Of a DNA stretch of 64,000 nucleotides, positions 36,016-45,254 are shown one piece after another; the first letter of the stretch is position 1; every line of letters begins with the position of its first letter. Source of the DNA: Micromonospora zingiberis. GTDB lineage: Bacteria > Actinomycetota > Actinomycetes > Mycobacteriales > Micromonosporaceae. The stretch is from NCBI RefSeq assembly GCF_004331455.1, contig NZ_SJJR01000007.1, positions 62,001 through 126,000 of the forward strand. Reading direction: 5' to 3'. The translations under genes were made by a program, and so were the position numbers. The notes under the pieces were generated by a model, which ran no database searches, was not told the origin of the DNA, and was given only the letters and a program-made list of their open reading frames with translations.

Positions 36016-37242
36016 ATGGCCAACATCTATGACGTGGCGAAGGCGGCCGACGTCTCGCCCGCCACCGTCTCCCGGGTGCTCAACGGCGGCAGCGTCAGCC
36101 CCGAGCGCGCCGCCCGCGTCCGGGCCGTCTGCGAAGAGCTGGGGTTCCGGCCCAACCGGGTGGCCCGTGGCCTGCGCAGACAGCGCAGCGACGTGCTCGC
36201 TCTGATCATCTCCGACATCGAGAACCCGTTCTTCACCGCGCTGGCCCGAGGTGTGGAGGACGTGGCCCGGGCCAGCAATCTCTCGGTCGTGCTGTGCAAC
36301 GCCGACGACGACCCGGAGAAAGAGGCGGAGTACCTCGACGTCGCCCTGGCCGAACACATGGCGGGCGTCGTCATCTTCCCGGCCTCGCTTGCTGAAACCG
36401 ATGTCACCGCCCTCCTGGACCGGGGCGTTCCGGTCGTCGCGGTCGACCGATCCCCGGAGTCGGCGACGATCGACACCGTCACCGCCGACGACGAGATCGG
36501 CGCGTACACCGCCACCCGGCACCTCCTGGACGAGGGATACCGCCGGGTCGCCTGCATCACCGGCCCGCGCGCCTCGTCGGCGGCGATGGTGCGGCTACGC
36601 GGCTTCCTGCGCGCCCACCGTGAGGGCGAGGCCCCGCGCCGGCGGCCCCGGGTGATCTACTCCGACTTCCGGGTCCGGGGCGGCTACCAGGCGATGAGTG
36701 AACTGCTCGACCTTGCCGAGCCGCCGGACGCGGTGCTGGCCACCAACAACCTGATGGCGGCGGGCGCCCTGGAGGCGCTCTACGACCGTGGCCTGCGACC
36801 GCCGACGATCGGCCTGGCCGCCTTCGGCGACACGTTCTGGTCGCACCTGGTCCGGCCGGCCTTGACCACCGTGCATCAGCCGGCGTACGAGATCGGCCAG
36901 GCCGCCGCCGAGTTGCTGCTCAAGCGGCGGCACGCGCCCGACATCGAGCCGCAACGCCTCGTGCTGCCGACCCGGCTGCAGATCCGGGGCAGTTCCCGCC
37001 GCACCGCCGAGGCGGAACCGACCCCGACCGCCGCTCCGGCGACCTCGGCCACCGGTTCGGCGTCGGCCGATGGTCGGACGGTGCCGACCGGAAGCCGGGC
37101 GAGTGCGGCGGACGCGGTGGTGGGCGCCAAGCAGTCACCCCGCCTCGGCCAGCCGCCGGTCCGGGAGCAGGCGACCGGCCAGGCGCGTGCGACCGGGCGC
37201 GGCAGGTTGACCCGGCCGCGCCGGCCGGGCGCCACGACGTGA
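36016..37242 (+). CDS. LacI-family transcriptional regulator
   Basis: 408 residues. HTH IYDVAKAADVSPATVSRVLNGG at residues 4-25 and hinge VRAVCEELGFRPNRVARGLRRQRSDVLALIISDIENPFF. The periplasmic-binding-type sensor domain runs to about 330 (ASLAETDVTALLDRGVPVVAVDR, VLATNNLMAAGALEALYDRGL, TTVHQPAYEIGQAAAELLL). A Pro/Ala/Thr/Arg-rich tail of about 75 residues is beyond the usual LacI end. It is divergent from the sugar importer, which it probably represses until the sugar binds. Confidence 0.92.
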   Translation: MANIYDVAKAADVSPATVSRVLNGGSVSPERAARVRAVCEELGFRPNRVARGLRRQRSDVLALIISDIENPFFTALARGVEDVARASNLSVVLCNADDDPEKEAEYLDVALAEHMAGVVIFPASLAETDVTALLDRGVPVVAVDRSPESATIDTVTADDEIGAYTATRHLLDEGYRRVACITGPRASSAAMVRLRGFLRAHREGEAPRRRPRVIYSDFRVRGGYQAMSELLDLAEPPDAVLATNNLMAAGALEALYDRGLRPPTIGLAAFGDTFWSHLVRPALTTVHQPAYEIGQAAAELLLKRRHAPDIEPQRLVLPTRLQIRGSSRRTAEAEPTPTAAPATSATGSASADGRTVPTGSRASAADAVVGAKQSPRLGQPPVREQATGQARATGRGRLTRPRRPGATT

Positions 37243-37255
37243 ACCCCCGCGCGGT

Positions 37256-37267
37256 GAAATCGATTTC
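37256..37267. promoter_or_regulatory. Second operator-like palindrome, downstream of lacI
   Basis: Perfect palindrome GAAATCGATTTC 14 bp after the lacI stop. It lies between two convergent genes, so it is not in front of any gene. It is a better match than the upstream site and could be an auxiliary operator. Confidence 0.6.
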
Positions 37268-37330
37268 TGGCGTGCTTCCGGTCTGCGCCCTCCAGAGCTG
37301 ATGTCGCCTCGTGTCCGGGTAGCCGACAGG

Positions 37331-38860
37331 TCAGTCCGGCGGCGACCCGGCGGGGCCGTTCTCGACCGTGGCCAACCGCTGGAGCCGGGCCAGCGCGTGT
37401 ACCTCCTGTCGGCTGCTCGGATACAGCGAGGTGTAGTGCGGAAAGAGGGCATCGTAGGTGGCCTGGTTCGCCGGGTTCGGTTCGACGAGTCGCCCCGGCA
37501 CCGTCCAGTCGGTCTCGGGCGGCACCAGGCCCGCCCCGATGGCCGCCAGCAACGCGTCGCCGTAGCTGGCCCCGATCGTCACCCGGGGTACCTCCTGGCG
37601 GCGTCCGGTCACGTCGCTGACGATCTGCGTCCACAGCCCGCCCTGGGTGCCACCGCCGACCGCGACCAGCCGGCGCACCGGATTGGCCTCGGTGTCGAGC
37701 AGGTCCAGGATCTGTCGGATGCCGAACGCGATTCCCTCGTACACCGCCCGGAACAGGTGGCCACGGCCGTGCCGGAGGGTGAGCCCGGCGATGACGCCCC
37801 GGGCGTCGGGGTCGAAGATCGGCGTCCGTTCACCGGCGAAGTACGGCAGCACCAGCAGCCCGTCGGCGCCCGGCGGGATTCCGGCCGCCTCGTCGACCAG
37901 CGTCTCGAACGGCACCTCACCCACCAGGTCACGTAACCAACTGGTCAGGCTGCCGGAGGTGGCCATTCCCGCCGCCAGGCAATGGTCGCCGGGCGCGACG
38001 CCGGCGGTGTTCCAGAGCTGCGGATGCCGGGCCGCCTCCCGCAGCATCTGCACGAAGAACATGGTCGAGCCGTACATGAGCATCAGGTCGCCGGGCGTAC
38101 GGACGCCGACGCTGACCGCCTCCGCCCAGGCGTCCACGGTGCCCGCGCAGACCGGCGTGCCGGCCGGCAGACCGGTGGCCTCGGCCGCTGCGGCGGTCAC
38201 CGTGCCGACCACCTCGCCTGACCAGGCCAGCCGGGGTGCCGGCAGGTCGGCCGCGATCTCCTCGTACCACGGTTCGTGCCACCGCCGGGCCGTGACGTCG
38301 TACCAGGGCACGCACTGGCTGGCGGTGTGGTGGTCGATGACGTACTCGCCGGTGAGCCGGCCGACCACGTACGAACTGGAGTTGTACCAGCGACGCGCCC
38401 GTGCCCACACCTGCGGTTCGTGCCGGCGGACCCAGAGCGCCTTCGGGCCGACCGCCTGGGTGGTGATCGGCGCGCCGCACCGTTCCAGGACGGCGTCGGC
38501 GCCGTACCGGTCGGTCAGCTCGTCGATCTCGGCGGTGGCCCGCATGTCGACGCCGTACAGGATCGCCGGCCGCACGGGCCGGTCGTCGGCGTCGCAGAGC
38601 ACCAGGCAGGGGCCGACCCCGCTGACGCAGACGGCGGCGATCGGCGCGCCACCCGCGCGGCCGGTCAACTCGGCCGCGATCGAGGTGACGTCGGCCCACC
38701 AGACCGCCTCGGCGTCGACCTCGGCCCAGCCCGCCCGGGGCATCGACATCGACCTCGGCCGGGGCCGCACGGCCGTGGCCAGCACCCGCCCCTCGGGATC
38801 GGTCAGGACGCCCTTGCTGCTCCCGGTGCCCAGGTCGATGCCGATCAGCAGCGGGCCCAT
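37331..38860 (-). CDS. FGGY-family carbohydrate kinase (xylulokinase-like)
   Basis: 509 residues from ATG 38860, which overlaps the preceding stop. The phosphate-binding loop LIGIDLGTGSSKGVLTD is at the start. VSGVGPCLVLCDADDRPVRPAILYGVDMRA, AGTVDAWAEAVSVGVRTPGDLMLMYGST (catalytic Asp region) and LVAVGGGTQGGLWTQIVSDVTGR (FGGY signature 2) are visible. It would phosphorylate the ketose made by the isomerase-like protein of the same operon. Confidence 0.9.
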   Translation of the reverse strand: MGPLLIGIDLGTGSSKGVLTDPEGRVLATAVRPRPRSMSMPRAGWAEVDAEAVWWADVTSIAAELTGRAGGAPIAAVCVSGVGPCLVLCDADDRPVRPAILYGVDMRATAEIDELTDRYGADAVLERCGAPITTQAVGPKALWVRRHEPQVWARARRWYNSSSYVVGRLTGEYVIDHHTASQCVPWYDVTARRWHEPWYEEIAADLPAPRLAWSGEVVGTVTAAAAEATGLPAGTPVCAGTVDAWAEAVSVGVRTPGDLMLMYGSTMFFVQMLREAARHPQLWNTAGVAPGDHCLAAGMATSGSLTSWLRDLVGEVPFETLVDEAAGIPPGADGLLVLPYFAGERTPIFDPDARGVIAGLTLRHGRGHLFRAVYEGIAFGIRQILDLLDTEANPVRRLVAVGGGTQGGLWTQIVSDVTGRRQEVPRVTIGASYGDALLAAIGAGLVPPETDWTVPGRLVEPNPANQATYDALFPHYTSLYPSSRQEVHALARLQRLATVENGPAGSPPD

Positions 38861-40494
38861 CAGATCCGCACGTCCCCGCACAGGTGCACGACCACGCCGA
38901 GCGCCTCGAACATCGCCGCCTTGGCCAGCAGGGCCCGGTCGGCGCTGGCCGCGTCGAGCCCGTACGCCACGTTGAGGTGGTTGGCCTTGTGCCGGGCCAT
39001 CAACTGGTCGCGGCCGACCCCGTGCAGCACCGCGTGCATGATCGGCCACTGCGGAGTGGTCGCGTCGAGACGTCGGCGGGTCTCCTCCTCCGGCAGTTCG
39101 ACGACGGTGCCCCGACCGAGATCGACGTGCAGCACCCCGTCGGCGATGAAGACCCGGGACCAGACGATCTCGCCCGGCCTGGACACCCCGCTGAGGGTCC
39201 CGCCGCCGAGCGGGAAGTACATCGGCGGTTGCCGCATGCTGTAGCTGCGGTGGTAGCCGCCGTTGTGCGACGCGGGCACCGAACCGGAGATCTCCATGAC
39301 CCAGACGAAGCGCCCGTCGTGGTCGTCGCCCCACCGGATGTCGTGCAGCGTGGTCGCCGGGTCCAGCCCCATCGCGGTCCAGATCCGGTTGGTCACCAGC
39401 GAGTCGACGGCCACGCCCTCGTCGACCTCGTTGAAGTGCGGCAGCGGCTGGCCCGGGTAGAGCTCGCGGGCGCCGTCACGGCTGCGCACCGGCGGTCGCT
39501 CGACGTTGTTGAGCAGACCCTCGGCGAGATCACTGGCGGGCACGGTGTCCTTGAGCCCCTGCTGGTACTGGATGCCCACGGCGTCCAGGCCGAAGTCGTC
39601 GGAGATCCGCAGCGCGGCGACATACATGCGGAACTGGCTGAGCAGCTGCGCGTCGGTGAGTTCGCTCGCCTCGTCGGTACCGGTGTGGAAGGTCATCCCT
39701 GCGGCGTCCAGCCAGTCGCGCACCGCCTGTGCCTCGTCGTCGCCGACCCGGGCCATCTCGGCGACGAGTGCGCTCTGCGACAGCCGCTCCTTGTAGATGC
39801 CGAGCGGGTTGAGCAGCTCGTCGTCGATGATCGCGTTGTACATGCCCATGCAACCCTCGTCGAAGACACCGATGATCGCCTTGTCGCGGCGCAGTTGCGC
39901 GGCGAGGGCCCGACCCAGGTCCACCTCCGGGGCCGCCGGAAGCTGCGGCAGGTCGCGTACGTGGCTCAGGTCGTGGGTCAGGATCCCGGTCGCCAGCCAG
40001 GTCCGCAGCCCGCGCACCGCCCAGTCGTCGGTGAAGTCCTTGCTCCACAGGATGGAGTGCGCGACGTCGGCCTTGGTGAGGCTCGCCGTCAGGTTGAGCA
40101 GGCCGACCAGACCGGGGAACTGGCCGCTCCAGTTGGCTACCACGAGGATCGGCCCCCGGTGGGTACGCAGCCCGGCGAGCACATGGTGGCTGTACTGCCA
40201 GACCGCCTCGGCGACGATCAGCGGCGCGTCCGGCGGGATGGTGCGGAAGACCTCGATGCCCTGGCGTTGGCTGGCGATGAAGCCGTGCCCCTCGCCGGTG
40301 TCCTCCGGGTGCGCGCGCTGGACCCGCCAGCCGAGAGCGTCGACCGCTGCCGCCAGGTCGTTCTCGAACTGCCGCTGCGCCGGCCAGCAGGTGACGTTCG
40401 CGGACTGGCGCAGATCACCGCTGGCCACCGTGTAGACGACGCCAGGTTCGGCGCTGATCTCCTCGGCCGGCGGGGGAAACAGGTAGGTGCTCAC
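38860..40494 (-). CDS. L-fucose/arabinose isomerase-like protein
   Basis: 544 residues. GTG 40494 is preferred because AAGGAG lies 7 nt upstream; an ATG at 40533 would put that site inside the gene. The chain contains [17 protein letters not shown] and [36 protein letters not shown], similar to the fucose isomerase fold with acidic and His metal ligands, and a C-terminal substrate-binding part ([26 protein letters not shown]). Typical fucose isomerases are about 590 residues. An aldose-ketose isomerase or related metal enzyme is inferred. Confidence 0.72.
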   Translation of the reverse strand: MSTYLFPPPAEEISAEPGVVYTVASGDLRQSANVTCWPAQRQFENDLAAAVDALGWRVQRAHPEDTGEGHGFIASQRQGIEVFRTIPPDAPLIVAEAVWQYSHHVLAGLRTHRGPILVVANWSGQFPGLVGLLNLTASLTKADVAHSILWSKDFTDDWAVRGLRTWLATGILTHDLSHVRDLPQLPAAPEVDLGRALAAQLRRDKAIIGVFDEGCMGMYNAIIDDELLNPLGIYKERLSQSALVAEMARVGDDEAQAVRDWLDAAGMTFHTGTDEASELTDAQLLSQFRMYVAALRISDDFGLDAVGIQYQQGLKDTVPASDLAEGLLNNVERPPVRSRDGARELYPGQPLPHFNEVDEGVAVDSLVTNRIWTAMGLDPATTLHDIRWGDDHDGRFVWVMEISGSVPASHNGGYHRSYSMRQPPMYFPLGGGTLSGVSRPGEIVWSRVFIADGVLHVDLGRGTVVELPEEETRRRLDATTPQWPIMHAVLHGVGRDQLMARHKANHLNVAYGLDAASADRALLAKAAMFEALGVVVHLCGDVRI

Positions 40495-40529
40495 GAGGGG
40501 TCTCCTTGCGGGACGGGCAGGGGGTGGGG

Positions 40530-41408
40530 TCACAACAGGTCGGCGACGTCGGCCGCCAACGCACGGCGGTCGGCCGGCGAGATCCCGTCGAGCGGGGCGC
40601 GTAGGCCGGAGGTGGCCACGCCACGCAGCTCCAGAACCGCCTTCAGATGGGCGAGGTTGCCGTGCCGGGTGGCGGCGACGGCGCGTCGAGCCCGTTCCCG
40701 GGCGACCCGCAGGGCCACGGGGTCGTCGGCCCGCAGGGCGTCGCGTACCTCCAGGAAGGGAGCGGGGAGCACGGAGCTGACACCGGACACCACGCCGGTC
40801 GCGCCGATCCCCACCACCTCGGCGAACTCAAGGTCCGCGCCGGAGTAGACCTCGATCTGCGGGTGGGGCAGGGCGGCGAGGTACGCGGCAACCGCCGCGC
40901 TGCCCTCGCCACTGATCTTCACACCGGCCAGCCCGGTCCCGGCGAGTCGACCGAGCAGCTCCGGCGAAACCGAGGTGGTGGTCCGCTCGGCGAACACGTA
41001 CCCGTACACCGGTATGCCGGCGGCCCGGGCCACCACCGTGTCGTAGTACCTCAGCAGCGCGGCCTCGGTGGCGGGGAAGTAGTAGGGGGTGAGCGCCGCC
41101 AGCCGCCGGGCACCCTGGTCGACCGCTGCCGCGGTGAGCTGCCCGGCCTGGTGGGTGGAAGCGGCCCCGACGTGCCAGTAGGTCCGCTCCGGGCCGAAGA
41201 CGGCGCCGGCCACCGCGCAGACCGCCAGCCGCTCCTCGTCGCTGAGGGTGGTGAACTCGCCGGTCGTGCCGGCGACGAAGACGCCGTCCAGCGGCGTGTC
41301 GGCCAGCCCCTCGTAGGCGGCCTTGGTGGCATCGAGATCGACCGCGCCGTGCTGGTCGAAGAGCGTGGGCAGCGCGCTGATCAGGGCCGCCTGGGGGTAC
41401 GCGGTCAC
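40530..41408 (-). CDS. DapA/N-acetylneuraminate-lyase family aldolase
   Basis: 292 residues from GTG 41408 (GAAGGA upstream). TIM-barrel class I aldolase: [22 protein letters not shown] (substrate carboxylate loop), [16 protein letters not shown] with the active Tyr, and the Schiff-base lysine in [10 protein letters not shown]. In this family it splits or forms 2-keto acids. Its start overlaps the GntR stop (GTGA). Together with the isomerase and kinase it suggests degradation of a sugar acid or deoxysugar through a 2-keto-3-deoxy intermediate. Confidence 0.85.
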   Translation of the reverse strand: MTAYPQAALISALPTLFDQHGAVDLDATKAAYEGLADTPLDGVFVAGTTGEFTTLSDEERLAVCAVAGAVFGPERTYWHVGAASTHQAGQLTAAAVDQGARRLAALTPYYFPATEAALLRYYDTVVARAAGIPVYGYVFAERTTTSVSPELLGRLAGTGLAGVKISGEGSAAVAAYLAALPHPQIEVYSGADLEFAEVVGIGATGVVSGVSSVLPAPFLEVRDALRADDPVALRVARERARRAVAATRHGNLAHLKAVLELRGVATSGLRAPLDGISPADRRALAADVADLL

Positions 41409-42091
41409 AGTGTCGAATCCTTCGTTGAGGTGGCGGGTGCCGGGGCCGTGGCCTGTAGCCGCGCGCAGGTGGTCCGTAGGTGCCGGTGTAGTTCGGTCTT
41501 GACCGCCGTCACGTCGCCTGCGGCGGCCAGGTCGGCGAGGTCGTGGTGCTCTCGCGCCGACGGGGCGAGATCGTCGAGCCGTTTGCCGGAGGCGTGCAGC
41601 AGTCCCTCGATGGTCGGGCGGAACTGGTGCCACAGCACGTTCAGCCGGGTCAGTCCGGCGACCTCGAAGAAGGCGCTGTGGAACCGCAGGTCCGCACTGG
41701 TGAAGGCAGCCGCGTCGGGTACGGCCACGGCGGCGTCCATCTCCGTCAGGGCGGCCCGCAGCGCGGCGGCGAGGACCTCCCGGTGCCCGGCGATGGCCCG
41801 CTCCGCGGCGAGCAGTTCGAACGACTCCCGTAGGGCCATCAGCTCGTCGATGTCCGCGGCGCTCAGCGAGCGGGTCACGGCGTACCGGCCGGTGCCGGTG
41901 ACCAGCCCTTCGGCCCGAAGGATCTTGATCGCGTCCCGGACCGGTCCCCGGCTGACCTGGAAGGACTCGGCCAGCTCCTCCTCCACCAGCCGGGTGCCGG
42001 TCGGCACGTCCCCGGCGATGATGCGTCGCCGCAGCTCGGTGGCGAGTCGCTCACCGAGCGACTCCGTCCGGATCGGCCTACCGTCGAACAC
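41405..42091 (-). CDS. GntR-family regulator (FadR/FCD subfamily)
   Basis: 228 residues from GTG 42091, 5 nt after AGGAGG. Winged HTH LGERLATELRRRIIAGDVPTGTRLVEEELAESFQVSRGPVRDAIKILRAEGLV, then an FCD helical domain with metal/ligand residues (DLRFHSAFFEVAGL, REHHDLADLAAAGD, HRHLRT). It heads the aldolase-isomerase-kinase operon and has a palindromic operator just upstream, so autoregulation is likely. Confidence 0.9.
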   Translation of the reverse strand: MFDGRPIRTESLGERLATELRRRIIAGDVPTGTRLVEEELAESFQVSRGPVRDAIKILRAEGLVTGTGRYAVTRSLSAADIDELMALRESFELLAAERAIAGHREVLAAALRAALTEMDAAVAVPDAAAFTSADLRFHSAFFEVAGLTRLNVLWHQFRPTIEGLLHASGKRLDDLAPSAREHHDLADLAAAGDVTAVKTELHRHLRTTCARLQATAPAPATSTKDSTL

Positions 42092-42105
42092 TGTCACCTC
42101 CTGAA

Positions 42106-42119
42106 AACTGTTAACAGTT
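42106..42119. promoter_or_regulatory. GntR operator
   Basis: Perfect 14-bp palindrome AACTGTTAACAGTT, overlapping a second GTTAAC half-site, directly upstream of the gntR ribosome site. AT-rich in a GC-rich region. Probably bound by the regulator encoded next to it. Confidence 0.75.
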
Positions 42120-42280
42120 AACACCCCGGGTGCGAGGACGGTCAACGGGCAGCGTGAGACGCCCACGGTTGATCATCACGGCACCTGAACCCGTGGGCCG
42201 GCTACGGCTCGTCAACGGGCGCCTTCGCAGCGATAAGCCCCGGCTGCGGGCACCTCGGCGTATCCGTACGCGGCGCCGGT

Positions 42281-42760
42281 CTAGGTCGTGTCGGTCGGTG
42301 TGTGGGCGCCGATGTGTTGAACGGTGTGGGAGCCGGTGCGGACGGCGGTGGTGATGGCGTCGGGTAGTGGGATGTCGCGGGCGAGGTCGAGGGCGAGGCT
42401 GCCGAGGAAGGCGTCGCCGGCCCCGGTGGTGTCGACGGCCTGGACGGTGGGTGCGGGTGCGGTGCCGACTCCGTCGGGATGGGCGTAGGCGGCGCCGTGC
42501 TGGCCTGCGGTGACGATGACGGCACGGGGGCCGAGGCGCCGTAATGCGACTGCGGCCATCACGGGATCATCGGTGGTGTTCCGGAGGATGGCGGCGGCTT
42601 CGTGCTGATTGACCACGAGGATGTCCAGGCGCTGCAGGACGCTGTGGTCGAGTTGGGGGTGGGGAACGAGGTTGCCGATGACGATCGGTGCGCGGCGGTG
42701 GCTCAGCAGCGTGGTTACGGGTTCGGGCGGCAGGTCGAGTTGCACGACCACTGCTTACGT
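42281..42760 (-). pseudogene. C-terminal fragment of a PfkB/ribokinase-type sugar kinase
   Basis: About 156 residues homologous to the last half of ribokinases: VVVQLDLPPE, VVNQHEAAAIL, VIVTAGQHGAAYAHPDG, and the catalytic anion hole/base VQAVDTTGAGDAFLGSLALDLA. The N-terminal substrate-binding half is absent: an in-frame TAA lies just before the fragment and a different sequence continues upstream. It therefore looks like a deletion product. No start with a good ribosome site. Confidence 0.75.
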
Positions 42761-43210
42761 CGTGAGACTGGCGACGGCGTGGTCGATGTCGTCGGCGGTG
42801 AGTTCGGTGGCGGGTGAGAGGGCCAGGCTTGAAGCAGCGGATGCGGTACGAGGACAACCCAGCCGAAGCCAGCCCTCGCCTTCCTGCGCGCTGACGTATG
42901 CGCCCCTCGCAGTCGACCAGACCGGACTCAGGGTGGCGTGCGGGCCGTGCCGCCGGCGTCGGCCGAAGCGCAACCTCGTTGCGTCGTCCATTGCTGCCAT
43001 GGTGGTGGCGGGCAATCCGACGGTCAAGAACATCCGCTGCGGCGTGGTCGCCGACCCCGCCTCGTTTTGCTGTGGTCCGGCAGCGGCGCATCATGTGTGA
43101 TTGCACGGGTTTCCTCATTGCACTGTTCTTGCAATAGCACCGTTGTCGCATTCGACTTTGCCGAATATCGTCCTCCTGGCAATCGCTGCGGGAAAGGTGA
43201 CCGATATTCC
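42761..43210. other. Decayed intergenic DNA between kinase fragment and MFS gene
   Basis: No intact gene. A minus-strand piece ending ELTADDIDHAVASLTT (stop adjacent to the kinase fragment) looks like the C-terminus of another coding gene, not identified. The segment 43100-43200 is relatively AT-rich and probably holds the promoter of the MFS gene. Confidence 0.5.
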
Positions 43211-44539
43211 GTGCGTGGATTACTGGGCAACAGAACCTACCGGCGGCTGTTCGCTGCCCAGGTGATCGCGCTCGTCGGCACTGGTTTGGCGACGGTGGCT
43301 CTCGGCCTGCTCGCGTACGACATCGCGGGGGCGCGGGCTGGCGAGGTTCTCGGGACCGCGTTGGCGATCAAGATGGTCGCGTACGTGTGCGTATCGCCAC
43401 TGGTCGGAGCAGGGCTGGACCGGGTGCCGCGTGGCGTGGTGATGGTGGGCGCTGACGCGATCCGGCTCGGGGTGGTCCTGCTGCTGCCGTGGGTCGACGC
43501 GGTCTGGCAGGTCTACGTCCTCATCGCCGTACTACAGGCCGCGTCGGCCACGTTCACGCCCACCTTCCAATCCGTGCTCCCCGATGTCATCGAAGACGAG
43601 GACGACTACACGAAGGCGGTCTCCGCGTCGCAGGTAGCCGTTTCGGCGGAGAACATCGCCAGCCCGGCAATCGCCGCCGGACTGCTCCTCGTCATCGACT
43701 TCAATTTTCTTTTCGTGGGGACCGCCGTAGGGTTTCTCGTGTCGGCGCTGTTCGTGAGCGCAGCCGTGGTTCCCCGAGCACGACGCAGCAGCCGCATCCG
43801 GTTTGCTGAGCGACTGTTGGCGGGACTGCGCGTGTTCGCGGCCACCCCGCGCCTACGGGCGGTGATGGCACTGAACATGGTGGTCGCCGGCTCGGGCTCC
43901 ATCACCGTCGTCAGCACCGTCAACGTCGTACGCGACCTGCTGGACGCCCCCGAATCACAGGTCCCACTCCTGCTCGCCGTCGCCGGCCTCGGAACGGTCA
44001 CGGCGGCCTTCGGAACGCCGCCGCTGCTGCGCCGGCTTCAGGAACGACGCGCACTACGTGTCGGGACCACCACGGCCTTGGTCGCAATGCTGGGAGCACT
44101 GTTGCTGTCTGCGGTGCCGTCGTGGCCCCTCGCGATCTGCGTGTGGCTCCTCATCGGCTTCGCGGGCGGCCTCATCATGGTCACGATCAACCGGATCCTG
44201 CGTGCATCGTCGGCCACCTCCGACCGGCCAGCCCTGTTCGCAGCCCAGTTCTCACTGTCCCACTCCGGCTGGCTGATCACCTACCCCCTCACCGGCTGGG
44301 TCGGAGCAACCGCAGGCTTCACCGCAGCGTGGACGCTCCTCGCGGGCATGGTGCTCACGGCCGGATTCATCGCCGCCCGACTCTGGCCAGCCGGTCTCAC
44401 CGTCACCGTCCGGCACAGGCACGGCGCTGGCACTGACCACGAGCACCTGGACGACGCCACGTGGGACGGGGCCGCGTGGGTCCACACCCACCGCGTCGTG
44501 ATCGACGGCCACCACACCCGATGGCCACAACCCGCATGA
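43211..44539 (+). CDS. MFS exporter with His-rich C-terminal tail (NreB/EntS-like)
   Basis: 442 residues from GTG 43211; a longer frame upstream is not protein-like. Twelve helices with motif A-like VGAGLDRVPRGVVMVGADAIRLG and mid-loop ARRSSRIRFAERLLAGLRVFAATP, typical of the MFS_3 group. The tail after the last helix carries clustered His/Asp (RHRHGAGTDHEHLDD, HTHRVVIDGHH), as in NreB-type nickel exporters. Metal or siderophore export is possible. It lies alone on the plus strand, next to the decayed region. Confidence 0.7.
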   Translation: MRGLLGNRTYRRLFAAQVIALVGTGLATVALGLLAYDIAGARAGEVLGTALAIKMVAYVCVSPLVGAGLDRVPRGVVMVGADAIRLGVVLLLPWVDAVWQVYVLIAVLQAASATFTPTFQSVLPDVIEDEDDYTKAVSASQVAVSAENIASPAIAAGLLLVIDFNFLFVGTAVGFLVSALFVSAAVVPRARRSSRIRFAERLLAGLRVFAATPRLRAVMALNMVVAGSGSITVVSTVNVVRDLLDAPESQVPLLLAVAGLGTVTAAFGTPPLLRRLQERRALRVGTTTALVAMLGALLLSAVPSWPLAICVWLLIGFAGGLIMVTINRILRASSATSDRPALFAAQFSLSHSGWLITYPLTGWVGATAGFTAAWTLLAGMVLTAGFIAARLWPAGLTVTVRHRHGAGTDHEHLDDATWDGAAWVHTHRVVIDGHHTRWPQPA

Positions 44540-44631
44540 ACACGATCGCCCGCACTGCCCCGGCGTGGATCGCTTGGTCGCACCAGTGCGTCGCCGTAGT
44601 CGAGGTGAGGTTGCCGCAGGGCGACCGAACG

Positions 44632-45150
44632 TCAGGACGATTCGTCCGGCGGAGGAACCCAGGAGGGCATGGTCTTGATGACCACGTCAAGCAGTACGCG
44701 TAGTCGCTGGTAGTCCTCGTCGCCCAGCGAATCGCGGATGTGGTTGTCCAGGTGCAGCATGAGCCGGTCGGCTCTGGCCGTCTCGCGGCGTCCGCTGTCG
44801 GTGAGGTGCAGTTCCTGGATGTTCGCGTGGCGCGGGTGGGTTCGGCGTTCGATCAGGCCGCGTTCGACGAGTTTCACGACCAGCGGTGTGATCGCCTGCG
44901 GCGTCACCCCGACCACGCGGGCCAGTTCGGCGCCGGTCAGGCCGGGCGTCACTCCCAGGTTGGCCAGGAGGGCGTAGAGCGAGCCTGACACGCCGATCTT
45001 GCGTAGCGGCGGCTCTTTGGCGGCGAGTACGGCGAGGTCGGCCCGGCGCAGTGTCGACGCGACGCGGCCGAGCATCTCTTCGCGATCGAAAGTCACTGCC
45101 GTTTCGTCGGTCACGGTCAAGGAGCTTACCGCACCTTGATCTGGATTCAT
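44632..45150 (-). CDS. MarR-family regulator
   Basis: 172 residues from ATG 45150 (ATG 45162 is possible but falls inside the operator). Winged-helix core LGVTPGLTGAELARVVGVTPQAITPLVVKLVERGLIERRTHPRHANIQELHLTDSG, followed by the dimerisation helices. It is divergent from the ABC/ALDH/hydrolase operon starting at 45255 and probably controls it together with its own gene. Confidence 0.88.
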   Translation of the reverse strand: MNPDQGAVSSLTVTDETAVTFDREEMLGRVASTLRRADLAVLAAKEPPLRKIGVSGSLYALLANLGVTPGLTGAELARVVGVTPQAITPLVVKLVERGLIERRTHPRHANIQELHLTDSGRRETARADRLMLHLDNHIRDSLGDEDYQRLRVLLDVVIKTMPSWVPPPDESS

Positions 45151-45161
45151 GCCTTGCGCCA

Positions 45162-45177
45162 TATCAATGTCTTGATA
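45162..45177. promoter_or_regulatory. MarR operator
   Basis: Inverted repeat TATCAATGTCTTGATA (6-bp arms, 4-bp spacer) in the gap between the marR gene and the divergent importer operon; a further TTGAT half-site is at 45136. Typical MarR-type arm sequence and position. Confidence 0.75.
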
Positions 45178-45254
45178 CTCTCGTCATGCGGGTCGATGCC
45201 GTCGACCTCACCGACGCTCCATCCACTCAAGCGAGCTGAGCACGGAAGGGGATC

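Noticed and set aside
38861-39334. N-terminal extension of the FGGY kinase
   Set aside because: The extension is an Arg-rich shadow of the isomerase-like gene; ATG 38860 gives the conserved LIGIDLGTGSSKG start.
42938-43210. 90-residue N-terminal extension of the MFS protein
   Set aside because: Cys/Arg-rich and unlike a transporter N-terminus; GTG 43211 gives the standard start.
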